Source: Labilibaculum manganireducens
GTDB lineage: Bacteria > Bacteroidota > Bacteroidia > Bacteroidales > Marinifilaceae
Length of the DNA stretch: 64,000 nucleotides
Direction: 5' to 3'
Assembly: GCF_002843385.1 (NCBI RefSeq)
Contig: NZ_MVDE01000018.1
Location: 1-64,000, forward strand
The translations under genes were made by a program, and so were the position numbers. Every line of letters starts with the position of its first letter. Position 1 is the stretch's first letter. Shown here piece after piece: positions 1-8,913 of the stretch. The notes below the pieces were generated by a model. That model saw only the letters and a list, made by a program, of their open reading frames with translations, was not told the DNA's origin and did no database searches.

Positions 1-1
1 A

Positions 2-421
2 GACACTGACGGAGATGGTGTTATCACAGATCCTGAGATTGCAGGAGATACAGACGGCGATGGTGTTATCACAGATCCGGAAATAGCCGGAGACACTGAC
101 GGCGATGGTGTTATCACAGATCCGGAACTTGCCGGAGACACCGATGGAGATGGTGTTATCACAGATCCGGAAATAGCCGGAGACACAGACGGCGATGGTG
201 TTATCACTGATCCGGAAATAGCGGGAGACACAGACGGCGATGGTGTGATCACAGATCCGGAAATAGCGGGAGACACTGATGGAGATGGTGTTATCACAGA
301 TCCGGAAATAGCCGGAGACACAGACGGCGATGGTGTTATCACAGATCCGGAAATAGCGGGAGACACTGATGGAGATGGTGTTATCACTGATCCAGAAATA
401 GCCGGAGATACCAATGGAGAT
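2..421 (+). repeat. Tandem 45-bp coding repeat, about nine and a half copies
   Basis: Units begin at 2, 47, 92, 137, 182, 227, 272, 317, 362 and 407. Differences are mostly synonymous third-base changes, apart from an I-to-L change in the unit at 92 and divergence in the last unit. The array continues beyond the left edge of the window, so its total copy number is unknown. Confidence 0.95.
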
Positions 422-1237
422 GGCGTAATTGATGATTCCGAATCAACTGAAATCACTTTAAATCTGGTAAATGATGTTGATAATCCATTGAGTCTTTGTG
501 ATGATACTGAGGTTGAACTTGCATACACCGATTTAATTGGGAATCCAAGTCAATATAGGATCATATTCGGAGAATCAGCGAGTGCTGCAGGATTTCATGA
601 TATAGATTATACTGATATTTTATCGGATTCAGGAGTGTTTCAATTTGCAGTTCCTGTTGGGGTTTCGGATGGTTTGTATGAAGGGAATCTGCAATTGAGA
701 AATAACTTTGGGATAGAGTCTGTGGCTTATAAATTTCAGTTTATCGTAAATGTATCAGCAGAATATATTATTTCGAAGTATGATGATGTGGTGCTGTGTG
801 ACAACAGCAGTGAACGATTTGTAGCTTATCAGTGGTATAAAGATGGAGTTGCGGTTCCGGGTGCTGTTAATCAATTCTATAATGATCCTGATGGTCTGAT
901 TGGTTCGTATTCTTTGGATTTAATAACTATTGACGGACAGCATTTGACAACCTGCTCAAAGGAATTCAATATTCCATTAAATAAATCAATTAGTGTTTAT
1001 CCTAATCCGGTAAGTAGTAATAGTAAATGTACTGTTCGTATGAATGGTTTTGACGAAGACGAATTATTGGGAAGTCAATTGTCAATATTCAATTCGTTTG
1101 GAGCAAAAGTATTTTATACTGAAGATGTGATAAAAGAAAATGTATTACTGCTTCAATTGAAAAATGGAGTTTATGTTGGATATGTCACTACTGAGACGGG
1201 ATCTAAGTATTCATTTAAAATTCTTATTCAAAAATAG
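2..1237 (+). CDS. T9SS-secreted protein with tandem Asp-rich (TSP3/dockerin-like) repeats, 5' end outside window
   Basis: The reading frame is open from base 2, so the gene begins upstream of the window. The visible N-terminal part is nine near-identical 15-residue units (DTDGDGVITDPEIAG) plus a tenth divergent one ending in DTNGDGVIDDSE. The DxDxDG core is the calcium-binding loop seen in thrombospondin type 3 and dockerin repeats, so a Ca-stiffened stalk is likely. About 190 residues follow without a recognised domain. The last 80 or so residues (SVYPNPVSS..., ending GVYVGYVTTETGSKYSFKILIQK-like) form a T9SS type A sorting domain, so the protein should be exported through the outer membrane and attached at the cell surface. 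Internal ATG-like starts exist within the repeats but are not credible starts. The N-terminal functional domain is not visible. Confidence 0.85.
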   Translation, partial: DTDGDGVITDPEIAGDTDGDGVITDPEIAGDTDGDGVITDPELAGDTDGDGVITDPEIAGDTDGDGVITDPEIAGDTDGDGVITDPEIAGDTDGDGVITDPEIAGDTDGDGVITDPEIAGDTDGDGVITDPEIAGDTNGDGVIDDSESTEITLNLVNDVDNPLSLCDDTEVELAYTDLIGNPSQYRIIFGESASAAGFHDIDYTDILSDSGVFQFAVPVGVSDGLYEGNLQLRNNFGIESVAYKFQFIVNVSAEYIISKYDDVVLCDNSSERFVAYQWYKDGVAVPGAVNQFYNDPDGLIGSYSLDLITIDGQHLTTCSKEFNIPLNKSISVYPNPVSSNSKCTVRMNGFDEDELLGSQLSIFNSFGAKVFYTEDVIKENVLLLQLKNGVYVGYVTTETGSKYSFKILIQK

Positions 1238-1305
1238 CAGGTGTATTTTATCATGAGAAAAAAATTACAATCAACAGTATTCGTGAAAACTCAAGAAATC
1301 AATCA

Positions 1306-2739
1306 ATGAAAAAATATAAAATACAGGTTCTAATTGGATTTTCCCTCTTTGTTTTTGGATCTGTTCAAGCCCAGAAAACAGATCAGTTTTTATCACTTGA
1401 TATGGGTGGTGGACTGCATAGTATGCAATATTCTCTTCAAAATGGGAAAGTAAAAAGACAGTTTGGATATGGCTTCCATCTGTCTTACAGCTATTTTTTT
1501 AATTCACATTGGGGAGTGCAGACAGGTATTGGAATGCAGAAGTGTCGAAGTGAGGCAACCTTAAATTATCAGTCGAGTACCAGCGAAATTGATTCTGATG
1601 GCGATTCGTATGAGTTTCGTAACAGGTTTGATAACTGGCAGGAAAAGCAAGATGTTTATTTTGTTGACATTCCGTTATCCATACAGTATCAAAAGATGTT
1701 AGGGAAAAAGTTTGGGATTTTAGCTGGGTTAGGGGCTCAAATATCTATTCCTGCACAGGCTGCTTATGAAACAACAGGAGGTGAAATGGTAACCACTGCC
1801 TATTACAGTCAGTGGAATGTAGAGTTATACGATTTGCCGCAACATGGTTTAGGCTCGCTTACAACTAAATACAAAGGCGACATATCTTTAAATCCATCTT
1901 ATTCTGCGATTGCAGAATTGGATGGGTTTTATCAAGTATCTGAGAAAATAGATGTGTATGCAGGATGTTATTGTAACTATGGTTTTACTAATTTAATAAG
2001 CCCTGAGAAAAAAATAGTTTATCAGCCAGACGGAGTCTACAATGGAATCTTAGCATCAGATCAGGTTTCTAAGGTTGATCTGTTGTCATTTGGACTTAAA
2101 GTTGGAGTCCGTTTCCGAATAAATAAGGTAAGGCGCAGTATTAGCAGGAAAAAAGGATCAATAAACGAGGCACAAACAGCAGAACATTCTGGTCCGTTGC
2201 TCCCAGCAGGTTCGGTAAAAGAAGAATTAGGTATTGAAGCAGCAAAAACAGGATCAATGAACGAGGTACAAGCAACAGAACATTCCGGTTTGTTGCTATC
2301 CGCCGATTCGGTAAAAGAAGAATTAGATATTGAACCAGTAAAATCAGAAATTAAAACCTCAGTTAATAAAGAAGAAACACCAATTGAAAAGGCAAGACAA
2401 ATATCAGACTCTATGAATCTGGAGTTTAGTTTTAATTCTATAGAACTTATAAAAGAGCAAGATAGTAATTTCAAGATATTGAGTAATCTCTTGAAAGAAA
2501 ATCAGGAAATACAGTTGCAAATAATTGGACACACATGTAATATTGCAGATTATGAAACAAATATGATAGTTGGTTTAAAAAGAGCAGAATATGTAAAGTC
2601 TAAATTAATTGAGTTGGGTGTTCCTCCTTTTCAAATGGAAATAGAAAGTAGGGGTTTAAATGAACCACTTTTTGAAAATACATCCGAAGAAAACAGAGCG
2701 AAAAATAGAAGAGTGGAAATAAAGGTTATCTCTAAATAA
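1306..2739 (+). CDS. Outer-membrane beta-barrel protein with C-terminal OmpA-like peptidoglycan-binding domain
   Basis: A signal peptide (MKKYKIQVLIGFSLFVFGSVQAQ) precedes a roughly 250-residue region with alternating aromatic beta-strands typical of an OmpA/PorT-like barrel. A low-complexity linker follows (residues about 275-360), then an OmpA-like domain at the C-terminus with the usual signature IIGHTCN...LKRAEYVKSKLIELGV...NRRVEIKV. It should sit in the outer membrane and bind peptidoglycan. The linker contains a recent 96-bp (32-residue) tandem duplication. It starts 68 bp after the T9SS cargo gene on the same strand and may be cotranscribed with it. A hairpin terminator follows. Its specific role is not recognisable. 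Confidence 0.85.
   Translation: MKKYKIQVLIGFSLFVFGSVQAQKTDQFLSLDMGGGLHSMQYSLQNGKVKRQFGYGFHLSYSYFFNSHWGVQTGIGMQKCRSEATLNYQSSTSEIDSDGDSYEFRNRFDNWQEKQDVYFVDIPLSIQYQKMLGKKFGILAGLGAQISIPAQAAYETTGGEMVTTAYYSQWNVELYDLPQHGLGSLTTKYKGDISLNPSYSAIAELDGFYQVSEKIDVYAGCYCNYGFTNLISPEKKIVYQPDGVYNGILASDQVSKVDLLSFGLKVGVRFRINKVRRSISRKKGSINEAQTAEHSGPLLPAGSVKEELGIEAAKTGSMNEVQATEHSGLLLSADSVKEELDIEPVKSEIKTSVNKEETPIEKARQISDSMNLEFSFNSIELIKEQDSNFKILSNLLKENQEIQLQIIGHTCNIADYETNMIVGLKRAEYVKSKLIELGVPPFQMEIESRGLNEPLFENTSEENRAKNRRVEIKVISK
2155..2346 (+). repeat. 96-bp in-frame tandem duplication in the OmpA-like gene linker
   Basis: Two direct copies (2155-2250 and 2251-2346) encode GSINEAQTAEHSG... and GSMNEVQATEHSG..., each ending SVKEEL(G/D)IE. 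They have diverged at several positions. The duplication lengthens the linker between barrel and peptidoglycan-binding domain. Confidence 0.9.
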
Positions 2740-2764
2740 TGAGGTTTTGTTGGATGAGCAGGAG

Positions 2765-2790
2765 AGAGAGGGATTATGCCTCTCTTTTTT
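2765..2790 (+). terminator. Intrinsic terminator after the OmpA-like gene
   Basis: A 7-bp stem (agagagg / cctctct, arms 2765-2771 and 2779-2785) with a 7-nt loop runs directly into a T tract. It lies 26 bp after the stop codon at 2739. Confidence 0.75.
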
Positions 2791-2862
2791 GTTTTCGTAA
2801 TGAGCACGTTAAGAATCCCAAACGGATACTTCTCGTCCCTTTTTCAATATTTTAAAATGTGC

Positions 2863-2900
2863 TCAAAAAAAGAGAGTCTCAAATGAATGAAACTCTCTTT
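2863..2900 (-). terminator. Candidate terminator for the minus-strand HTCS gene
   Basis: A 9-bp perfect inverted repeat (aaagagagt at 2869-2877, actctcttt at 2892-2900) is followed on the minus strand by a run of T (the A run at 2865-2871 on the plus strand). It lies about 300 bp past the stop of the minus-strand gene that ends at 3203, so assignment to that gene is an inference. Confidence 0.5.
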
Positions 2901-3202
2901 CTAGATTAGAATAACACAATTTATAATCGAGATAGGTTATGGTAGGAGTTTACTACTTTGAGTCTTAGGAAGAAACCGTTTTCGATCCAACGATTCGATA
3001 TTCGTTGATATTCGTTTTTCAAATGATTAAGACGAATTGGTCTTGGGTAATCAGTAACATTTCCTTGTTTTTTTCATCTGTTTAAAGCATCGGTAAATAC
3101 ATTATTATAAGCATACACCCAATTTCTCATCATGTTAAGATTGTTAAATATCATTTCCATAAGTAAACTGGAAGAGCCCATTATCACGTTTAATAGTCCT
3201 GT
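2901..3202. other. Intergenic stretch between convergent genes, no gene recognised
   Basis: The stretch between the hairpins and the HTCS stop codon holds no supported ORF. On the minus strand a 38-codon frame continues in register directly after the HTCS stop codon and ends near 3080, but nothing marks it as a gene. Confidence 0.4.
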
Positions 3203-6200
3203 TTAGTCCAACTTTCCGTATTCGCTGGGTGAAACACCAAAAATACTTTTAAAGCTTTTTGAAAAACTGGAGAGGCTGTTAAATCCAACACTATACATGA
3301 TTTCGGTAATGTTCCCCTCGTTGTTTTTGATCATTTGAGCCGCTTTTTGAAGCCGGTAGTTTTTTAGGATGTCTTTTGTTGATTGGTTGGTTATGGCTTT
3401 TAGTTTTCGGTATAAATGCGTGGAACTAAGGTTCATTTTTGAGCTGATCATTTCAACGGATAAATCAGGATTACTAATGTTCTCAGAGATAAATTCCATT
3501 ACCTTTTTCAAAAATTGTTCATCCTGATTTCTGTCCGGATTATTTTCTTCACGTGGATGAATCAACAATTCTTTTTTGATAAAATCATGCAGTTGTTCTT
3601 TCCGGCTTAAAAGATTGTTGATGCAGGCTTTCAGGTAATTGATATCGAATGGTTTGGTAATGTACATATTGGCACCCACTTCAACACCTTCGGTTTTTTG
3701 TACGTCGAGAGTTTTTGCTGTTAGCAGGATTAGGGGAATCTGTTTTGTAGCGGTATTTTGTTTTATTTTTTTGCACATTTCAATTCCATCCATTACCGGC
3801 ATCATAATATCCGAAATAATGATTTCCGGCTTAATTTCTACTGCTAAATCGTAGCCTTTACTACCATTGCTTGCTTTATGAATGATGTATTCTGTTTCCA
3901 GGTTCATTTCAATGTAATCAAGAATGTCAGGATTATCATCAACAATTAATATCTGCTTTAAGCCTTTGCTTTGGGGCAATAGTTTCGGAATTACAGCCTC
4001 GGTACTTGCGGTAACCTGTTGTGTTTGCTTTATTGTGATCTGCTCTCCCTCTTCAAGCGGAAATGTAAATGTAAACGTGCTTCCCAATCCGTTTTCACTT
4101 TTCACTGATATGTTTCCCTGATGTAAGGCGGCATATTGTTTCGCCATGGACAAGCCAATTCCTGTTCCCTGTTGATCGGCTGGATTGTTGGCAGACTGGT
4201 AAAAATTATCAAAAATTTTCTCCATATCGTCAGCAGATATGCCCGATCCTGTATCCGATACCGATATTCTTATTTTGTTCCGATTCTCATTGTTTACAAT
4301 GGTAACCGACATTTCGATGCGTCCTTCGGGTGGAGTATGTTTAAACGCATTGATTAGCAAATTGTATAGAATGGCTTCAATTTTTTCTTTATCAAGAATT
4401 ACATTGATTGGTGCAATATCACAGGTTAATGTGTAATTTACTTCGTTTCGCGAGGCCATATCTTTAAACGAATCAAATATTTCCTCGCAGAAACTTGTTA
4501 ATTCTACGTGCTTTTTAAGTAAGGGTATGGTTTGGCTTTCCAATTTTCTGAAATCTAAAATCTGATTGATGAGGGTCAGCAAACGTTTTGAATTTTTCTC
4601 AGCTAACTTCAGCATTTCAAGGTTTTTCCCTTGCAGTGCGCCTGATTTTAGAACCTGTTGAATGGGTGGTGTTATTAAACTCAACGGAGTTCGGAATTCA
4701 TGTGATATGTTGGTGAAGAATTGTTGTTTTGTATTCAGTATTTCTTCAGAGTGAATTTTTTCCAGATTGGCGATGCGCAATTGGTTGTTTAAATTTTGTC
4801 TTTTATTATAGAGTCGGAAAGCAAAATAAATTAATGCTGTGCCCAGGAACAGGTACAATGCTATAAAAGGATTGCTCAGCCATAAAGGTGGTAGAATAAC
4901 AACAGCTAATTTGGTTGTTGTTGTGCTTTTAATACCTGCATAATTGATGGCTTCAACTTCTAAATTGTAGTTTCCTGGTTTTAGGTTCGAATAGGCTGCA
5001 AAATTAACATTTTGAGTACTGTGCCAGTCTGTATCCAAGTTGCTGAGACGGTATCGGAAATGACTCTTTTGGGGCAGCCAATAGTTTAATGTTGAGAAGA
5101 AAAATGTGACCGAATTGTTCGAATAGTTCAGTCTTATTTTATGGGTGTAGGCAATGTCTTTTTTTAATAGTTTTGAATGATTGCGGGAGTTAATCAGATC
5201 GTTATCTACTTTTATACCGGAAATAACAGATTTTGGATCGATCGGTTGAAAATCTTCCATATTTGTATTCACTTCTACGTATCCGTTGTCGCCTCCAAAA
5301 TACACGTAGCCGGAGTTTGACCTTGCACTGCACTGAGAATAGAAGTTTTTTAAAGGGTAATGCGGATTTAGAGGCATGGAAATTACAGTTCCATTGCTGC
5401 TGTCGTATTTGATTACTGAAGTCAATCCGGCCATCCAGATATTATTTTTCTGATCTATTTCGATACTTATGAGATCGCTGATCACAGGATTGCTCAATGG
5501 ATAGGTAACTACACTATCCAATTTTGGGGAGTAGTTGATCAATTGATTGTCTGTTGCTATCCAAAGCGATTCATTTTCTGATGTGTTCATGCAGGAGATG
5601 TACCGATTTTCAAGATAGCTGTTAACTTCACCAACTTGTTCAGTTGTTAAAGTGTTATTATTTATTGTCCACAACTTATTCGCCTTGCTATAGTAAATAT
5701 TATCACTGCAGGCATAAATAAAATCAGGAGCAGAATCTTCAAGCTTGGTAAAATGGATCGCTTCAAGAGTTTTGATATTTCCGGTGAGTTTAAAAATACC
5801 ACCTTCCCAGGCATTTACCCATACCGAACCATCTTTCGTGATGGCAAAAGAGCTGATGTAATTTGAGGTTAAGCCATTACTTTTGTTCGCACTAATGGAT
5901 TTCATTACTTGCAGCTTTGGATCCCATACATTAATTCCTCCTGCTGTACCAATCCAAATACGACCATAAGGACCTTCTGCCAGAGCATAGGCATTATCGA
6001 GTAATAATTTATGGTTGTCCTTGCTGTTGGCAGTAAAATAAGTCTTTTTATTGCTGTTGGGATTATGGACAATTACTCCGTGAATGGTTGCCATATACAT
6101 GGTTTCATCTTTTGTAACAAGTATATCCCGGATCTGATTTCCAGCTTTTTGATTGTTTACAGAATAGAACTCTTCATGAAGTTTGAAAAAAGGATTTTCT

Positions 6201-7243
6201 TTATTGATGAGGCTTATGCCATTGGATGTTAAAAACCATAATGTATTGTTGCAGTCGCGAAAAATATCCCACACAACATTGTTGGTAATACTATGATTGA
6301 TAATGGGATTGTGGAAGTAGGTATTGATACATTTCAGATTCATGTCGAATATTGACAAACCAAAATCTGTTCCTAGCCATAATTTATCTTCATCCGTATG
6401 GATACATTTAACAACTTCGTTGCTGATGGTTGTATTCGAGCTGTTATACAATTTGTGTTTAAAACTGTTTGTGTTAAAAATGGCGAGTCCGGTTTCTGTT
6501 CCAATATAAAGGATCGAATCGTTCGTTTCCGAGAAGGGACAAATATCCAGGATCAGATTATTTTTTAAGTAGGGTTTATAATCCCCTTTTAAATTAAAGG
6601 CTTTAAATTTCCCATCTTTGAATCGGTTCAGTTGATTATAGGTTCCAATCCATAAAGAACCGTCTTTTGTTTCATGCAGACATCGTATTGTAGAGTGACT
6701 TAATTCACTGTTAGTATTCGTAAAAAAATCGAATTTATTTAGCTCTTTGTTGTAAACCAAAAGCCCGTTTGAAGTTCCAATCCAAATTCTGTTATTCATC
6801 GATTTGTAAAGGCATCGAATGGTAATGTCGGGCCCCAGGTTCACTCTTTTTATTTCCAGGGTTTTGGTATTTATTTTGCACAAACCTTTCCAGGTTCCAA
6901 CCCAAAGCGTATCGTCATCGATTAGTAAGGAGCTAATGTTGTTGGTGGGTAAGGAATTCGGAGAACCGTCATTTTTAAATACAATAGTTGTAAAGCCATC
7001 GTACCTGCACACTCCGTTTGTTGTGCCTATCCATATAAAACCTTTCTGATCCTGAACTACCGAACTGATGATGTTTGAAGGGAGTCCATCCTCTTGTCTT
7101 AAATTGGTAAAATACAAAGAGGGTACTTCAATGGCATACACAGGCATAAATTGGAGCACATAAAGCAATACAGCCATTGGTTTTAATAGCATGGACTGGA
7201 CCTGTGTTTTAGGCTTTTTTTTATCTGGAGTATAATTTACCAT
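3203..7243 (-). CDS. Hybrid two-component system (HTCS) sensor-regulator of the galactan locus
   Basis: This 1346-aa one-protein phosphorelay is typical of Bacteroidota polysaccharide loci. An N-terminal signal/anchor is followed by about 700 residues of Reg_prop beta-propeller repeats (recurring WIGT.NGL) and a Y_Y_Y domain in the periplasm. A transmembrane helix lies near residues 785-808. Then come HisKA with phospho-acceptor His848 in SHEFRTP, HATPase_c (N-box near residue 964, DTGSGIS, GTGIGLSM), a receiver domain with Asp1145 in SDIMMPVMDG, and a C-terminal AraC-type HTH (about 1250-1343). All catalytic motifs look intact. The gene is divergent from the GH53 gene at 7674, the arrangement of HTCS regulators that sense oligosaccharides of their own locus. 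By analogy with the B. thetaiotaomicron galactan locus it should sense beta-1,4-galacto-oligosaccharides; this is inference. Confidence 0.93.
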   Translation of the reverse strand: MVNYTPDKKKPKTQVQSMLLKPMAVLLYVLQFMPVYAIEVPSLYFTNLRQEDGLPSNIISSVVQDQKGFIWIGTTNGVCRYDGFTTIVFKNDGSPNSLPTNNISSLLIDDDTLWVGTWKGLCKINTKTLEIKRVNLGPDITIRCLYKSMNNRIWIGTSNGLLVYNKELNKFDFFTNTNSELSHSTIRCLHETKDGSLWIGTYNQLNRFKDGKFKAFNLKGDYKPYLKNNLILDICPFSETNDSILYIGTETGLAIFNTNSFKHKLYNSSNTTISNEVVKCIHTDEDKLWLGTDFGLSIFDMNLKCINTYFHNPIINHSITNNVVWDIFRDCNNTLWFLTSNGISLINKENPFFKLHEEFYSVNNQKAGNQIRDILVTKDETMYMATIHGVIVHNPNSNKKTYFTANSKDNHKLLLDNAYALAEGPYGRIWIGTAGGINVWDPKLQVMKSISANKSNGLTSNYISSFAITKDGSVWVNAWEGGIFKLTGNIKTLEAIHFTKLEDSAPDFIYACSDNIYYSKANKLWTINNNTLTTEQVGEVNSYLENRYISCMNTSENESLWIATDNQLINYSPKLDSVVTYPLSNPVISDLISIEIDQKNNIWMAGLTSVIKYDSSNGTVISMPLNPHYPLKNFYSQCSARSNSGYVYFGGDNGYVEVNTNMEDFQPIDPKSVISGIKVDNDLINSRNHSKLLKKDIAYTHKIRLNYSNNSVTFFFSTLNYWLPQKSHFRYRLSNLDTDWHSTQNVNFAAYSNLKPGNYNLEVEAINYAGIKSTTTTKLAVVILPPLWLSNPFIALYLFLGTALIYFAFRLYNKRQNLNNQLRIANLEKIHSEEILNTKQQFFTNISHEFRTPLSLITPPIQQVLKSGALQGKNLEMLKLAEKNSKRLLTLINQILDFRKLESQTIPLLKKHVELTSFCEEIFDSFKDMASRNEVNYTLTCDIAPINVILDKEKIEAILYNLLINAFKHTPPEGRIEMSVTIVNNENRNKIRISVSDTGSGISADDMEKIFDNFYQSANNPADQQGTGIGLSMAKQYAALHQGNISVKSENGLGSTFTFTFPLEEGEQITIKQTQQVTASTEAVIPKLLPQSKGLKQILIVDDNPDILDYIEMNLETEYIIHKASNGSKGYDLAVEIKPEIIISDIMMPVMDGIEMCKKIKQNTATKQIPLILLTAKTLDVQKTEGVEVGANMYITKPFDINYLKACINNLLSRKEQLHDFIKKELLIHPREENNPDRNQDEQFLKKVMEFISENISNPDLSVEMISSKMNLSSTHLYRKLKAITNQSTKDILKNYRLQKAAQMIKNNEGNITEIMYSVGFNSLSSFSKSFKSIFGVSPSEYGKLD

Positions 7244-7393
7244 TTGTATTGATCAAAAATTAAATGCCCTGAATGCTTTAAGTAAATGTAATAACTTAGA
7301 TCTGACAGTTTGTAAGTGTCTGATTTACAGAGTTGTTTATGTGTAAAAATATCTCAGCATAAAGATTTGAAAATAAGCATACTGCAAATCAAT

Positions 7394-7423
7394 CTAATAT
7401 CTCATGATCTGTTGAGATATTAG
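7394..7423. promoter_or_regulatory. Perfect inverted repeat in the HTCS/GH53 divergent intergenic region
   Basis: Arms ctaatatctca (7394-7404) and tgagatattag (7413-7423) are exactly complementary across an 8-nt spacer. No T tract follows, so an operator or mRNA hairpin is more likely than a terminator. No other inverted repeat as long was noticed between 7244 and 7673. Confidence 0.45.
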
Positions 7424-7424
7424 T

Positions 7425-7521
7425 TAATCGTAAATATATTGAAATTTTACTAAGAGTAGCTATCGTGTATGATACCTGCAAGTTTTGGTAAGAAATGAAC
7501 TAATCGTAAAAGTTTTAGTAA
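7425..7521. promoter_or_regulatory. Direct repeats upstream of the galactan operon, candidate HTCS binding sites
   Basis: taatcgtaaa occurs at 7425-7434 and again at 7501-7510. agttttggtaa (7481-7491) and agttttagtaa (7511-7521) are spaced 30 bp apart. They lie 150-250 bp upstream of the first GH53 gene, where an AraC-type domain binding direct repeats could act. The rest of 7244-7673 is AT-rich without a gene. Function is inferred from position only. Confidence 0.4.
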
Positions 7522-7673
7522 ATAATTGACTGGCGTGTTTTTAGGTCTTTTATGCAAAAAGTAAGATTTGAACAACAATTGGTATGTCTTAACAAAGTGG
7601 TGGATTTAATACTTGCTTACTTTTATTGCAGCTATTTGTGAAGGCAATTTCAAATGTTAAAAAAATATCGAAT

Positions 7674-8888
7674 ATGACCATGAATGTAATAAAGCAAAGC
7701 TTTGCACTCTTTTTAATACTGCTTATCAACCAATCTTGTGTTAGCAAGGGTGGAAATAAGGAAAGTAAGAATTCTGATTTGGCAGTAAAATCTGTAAAAG
7801 AGTTTGTAATGGGAGTTGATCTCTCCTATGTAAATCAAATTGAAGATTTTGATGGAGTGTATAAAGAGGATGGGAAGGCGAAAGATGTTTATTCGATATT
7901 TAAAGAACATGGAGCCAATATGGTGAGACTTAGAATTTGGAACAATCCCGATTGGATTTACCAGGTTTACGGAGAGAACAGCTCTTTGTATAGTGGTTTT
8001 GACGATGTGAAAAAATCCATCCGCAGAGCGAAAGCACAAGGCATGGCTGTTAATCTTGATTTCCATTATTCCGACACATGGGCAGATCCCGGACATCAGA
8101 CGGTACCTAAGGCTTGGGAGAATATCACGGACATCAATGTGCTTTCGGATTCTGTTTACCAATATACTTATTCGGTTTTGAACGAGTTGTACAAAGAGAA
8201 TTTGCTGCCGGAAATGGTACAGATAGGCAATGAAACCAATTGTGGATTAATGCATACTGATACGAATGAGAATTTCCCAAAACTATCCATTTGTGATGAT
8301 AATTGGACTAGTTTGGGAAAGGTGTTAAATGCAGGAATACAGGCAGTAAGAGATATTGATGCCAAAACAGGAAAGTCAACCATTGTTGCGCTGCATGTGG
8401 CAGATCCAAAAAATCTGGATTTTTGGTACAAAGGAATTATTAATAAAGCAGGTGTTACCGGTTTTGATGTGGCCGGGTTTTCATACTATCCACACTGGCA
8501 TACTGAGGTTTCTTTTTCGGACTTACCCAATGTGGTTAAAAATTTATGTGCCGATATCAATAAGGATGTGATGATTCTTGAAACAGCCTATCCATATACC
8601 CTTGAAGATGTTGATAGTTACACCAACATTTTTGGGAAAGAAAGTGCCATCGATGGCTATCCGATTAGTGTGGAAGGGCAACGTTCATTCCTGATTGATT
8701 TGACGCAAAATATGATGGATGCAGGTGCTAAAGGGGTTATGTATTGGGAGCCTGCATGGATTTCTTCTAATATGAAAGATCTTTGGGGTAAAGGTTCTGG
8801 ATGGGATAATGCTACGGTTTTCGATTCGTTGGGAAACCTTACAAATGGCATTGATTATATGTCGTACGACTACAAAAAAAATAAGTAA
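7674..8888 (+). CDS. GH53 endo-beta-1,4-galactanase, lipoprotein
   Basis: It hydrolyses beta-1,4-galactan, the side chain of type I arabinogalactan and pectin. A lipoprotein signal (ALFLILLINQSC) suggests outer-membrane, probably surface, anchoring. GH53 features are GVDLSYVNQIE at the start of the barrel, GANMVRLRIWNNP, DFHYSDTWADPG, the acid/base Glu187 in VQIGNETNCG and the nucleophile Glu303 in MILETAYPYT, ending with YWEPAW. I place the start at the ATG at 7674, not the in-frame TTG at 7626, because the lipoprotein signal then begins normally; ATG 7680 is also possible. It is the first gene of the galactan operon, 25 bp before the GH2 gene. It shares motifs with the second GH53 at 18385 but is longer. 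Confidence 0.92.
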   Translation: MTMNVIKQSFALFLILLINQSCVSKGGNKESKNSDLAVKSVKEFVMGVDLSYVNQIEDFDGVYKEDGKAKDVYSIFKEHGANMVRLRIWNNPDWIYQVYGENSSLYSGFDDVKKSIRRAKAQGMAVNLDFHYSDTWADPGHQTVPKAWENITDINVLSDSVYQYTYSVLNELYKENLLPEMVQIGNETNCGLMHTDTNENFPKLSICDDNWTSLGKVLNAGIQAVRDIDAKTGKSTIVALHVADPKNLDFWYKGIINKAGVTGFDVAGFSYYPHWHTEVSFSDLPNVVKNLCADINKDVMILETAYPYTLEDVDSYTNIFGKESAIDGYPISVEGQRSFLIDLTQNMMDAGAKGVMYWEPAWISSNMKDLWGKGSGWDNATVFDSLGNLTNGIDYMSYDYKKNK

Positions 8889-8913
8889 CAGTATTTGATA
8901 AGATTTGAAGGTG

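Noticed and set aside
2-421. Regular repeat array resembling CRISPR at first sight
   Set aside because: The repeats are contiguous 45-bp units in one reading frame without unique spacers and encode DTDGDG units. No cas genes are present.
2061-2474. 137-codon minus-strand ORF inside the OmpA-like gene
   Set aside because: It is antisense to the low-complexity duplicated linker. Open frames opposite such repeats are expected, and the plus-strand gene has a signal peptide and a known domain.
3080-3202. Minus-strand frame of about 38 codons directly after the HTCS stop codon
   Set aside because: It lacks a credible start context and any recognisable feature. In-register continuation after a stop is likely to be chance.
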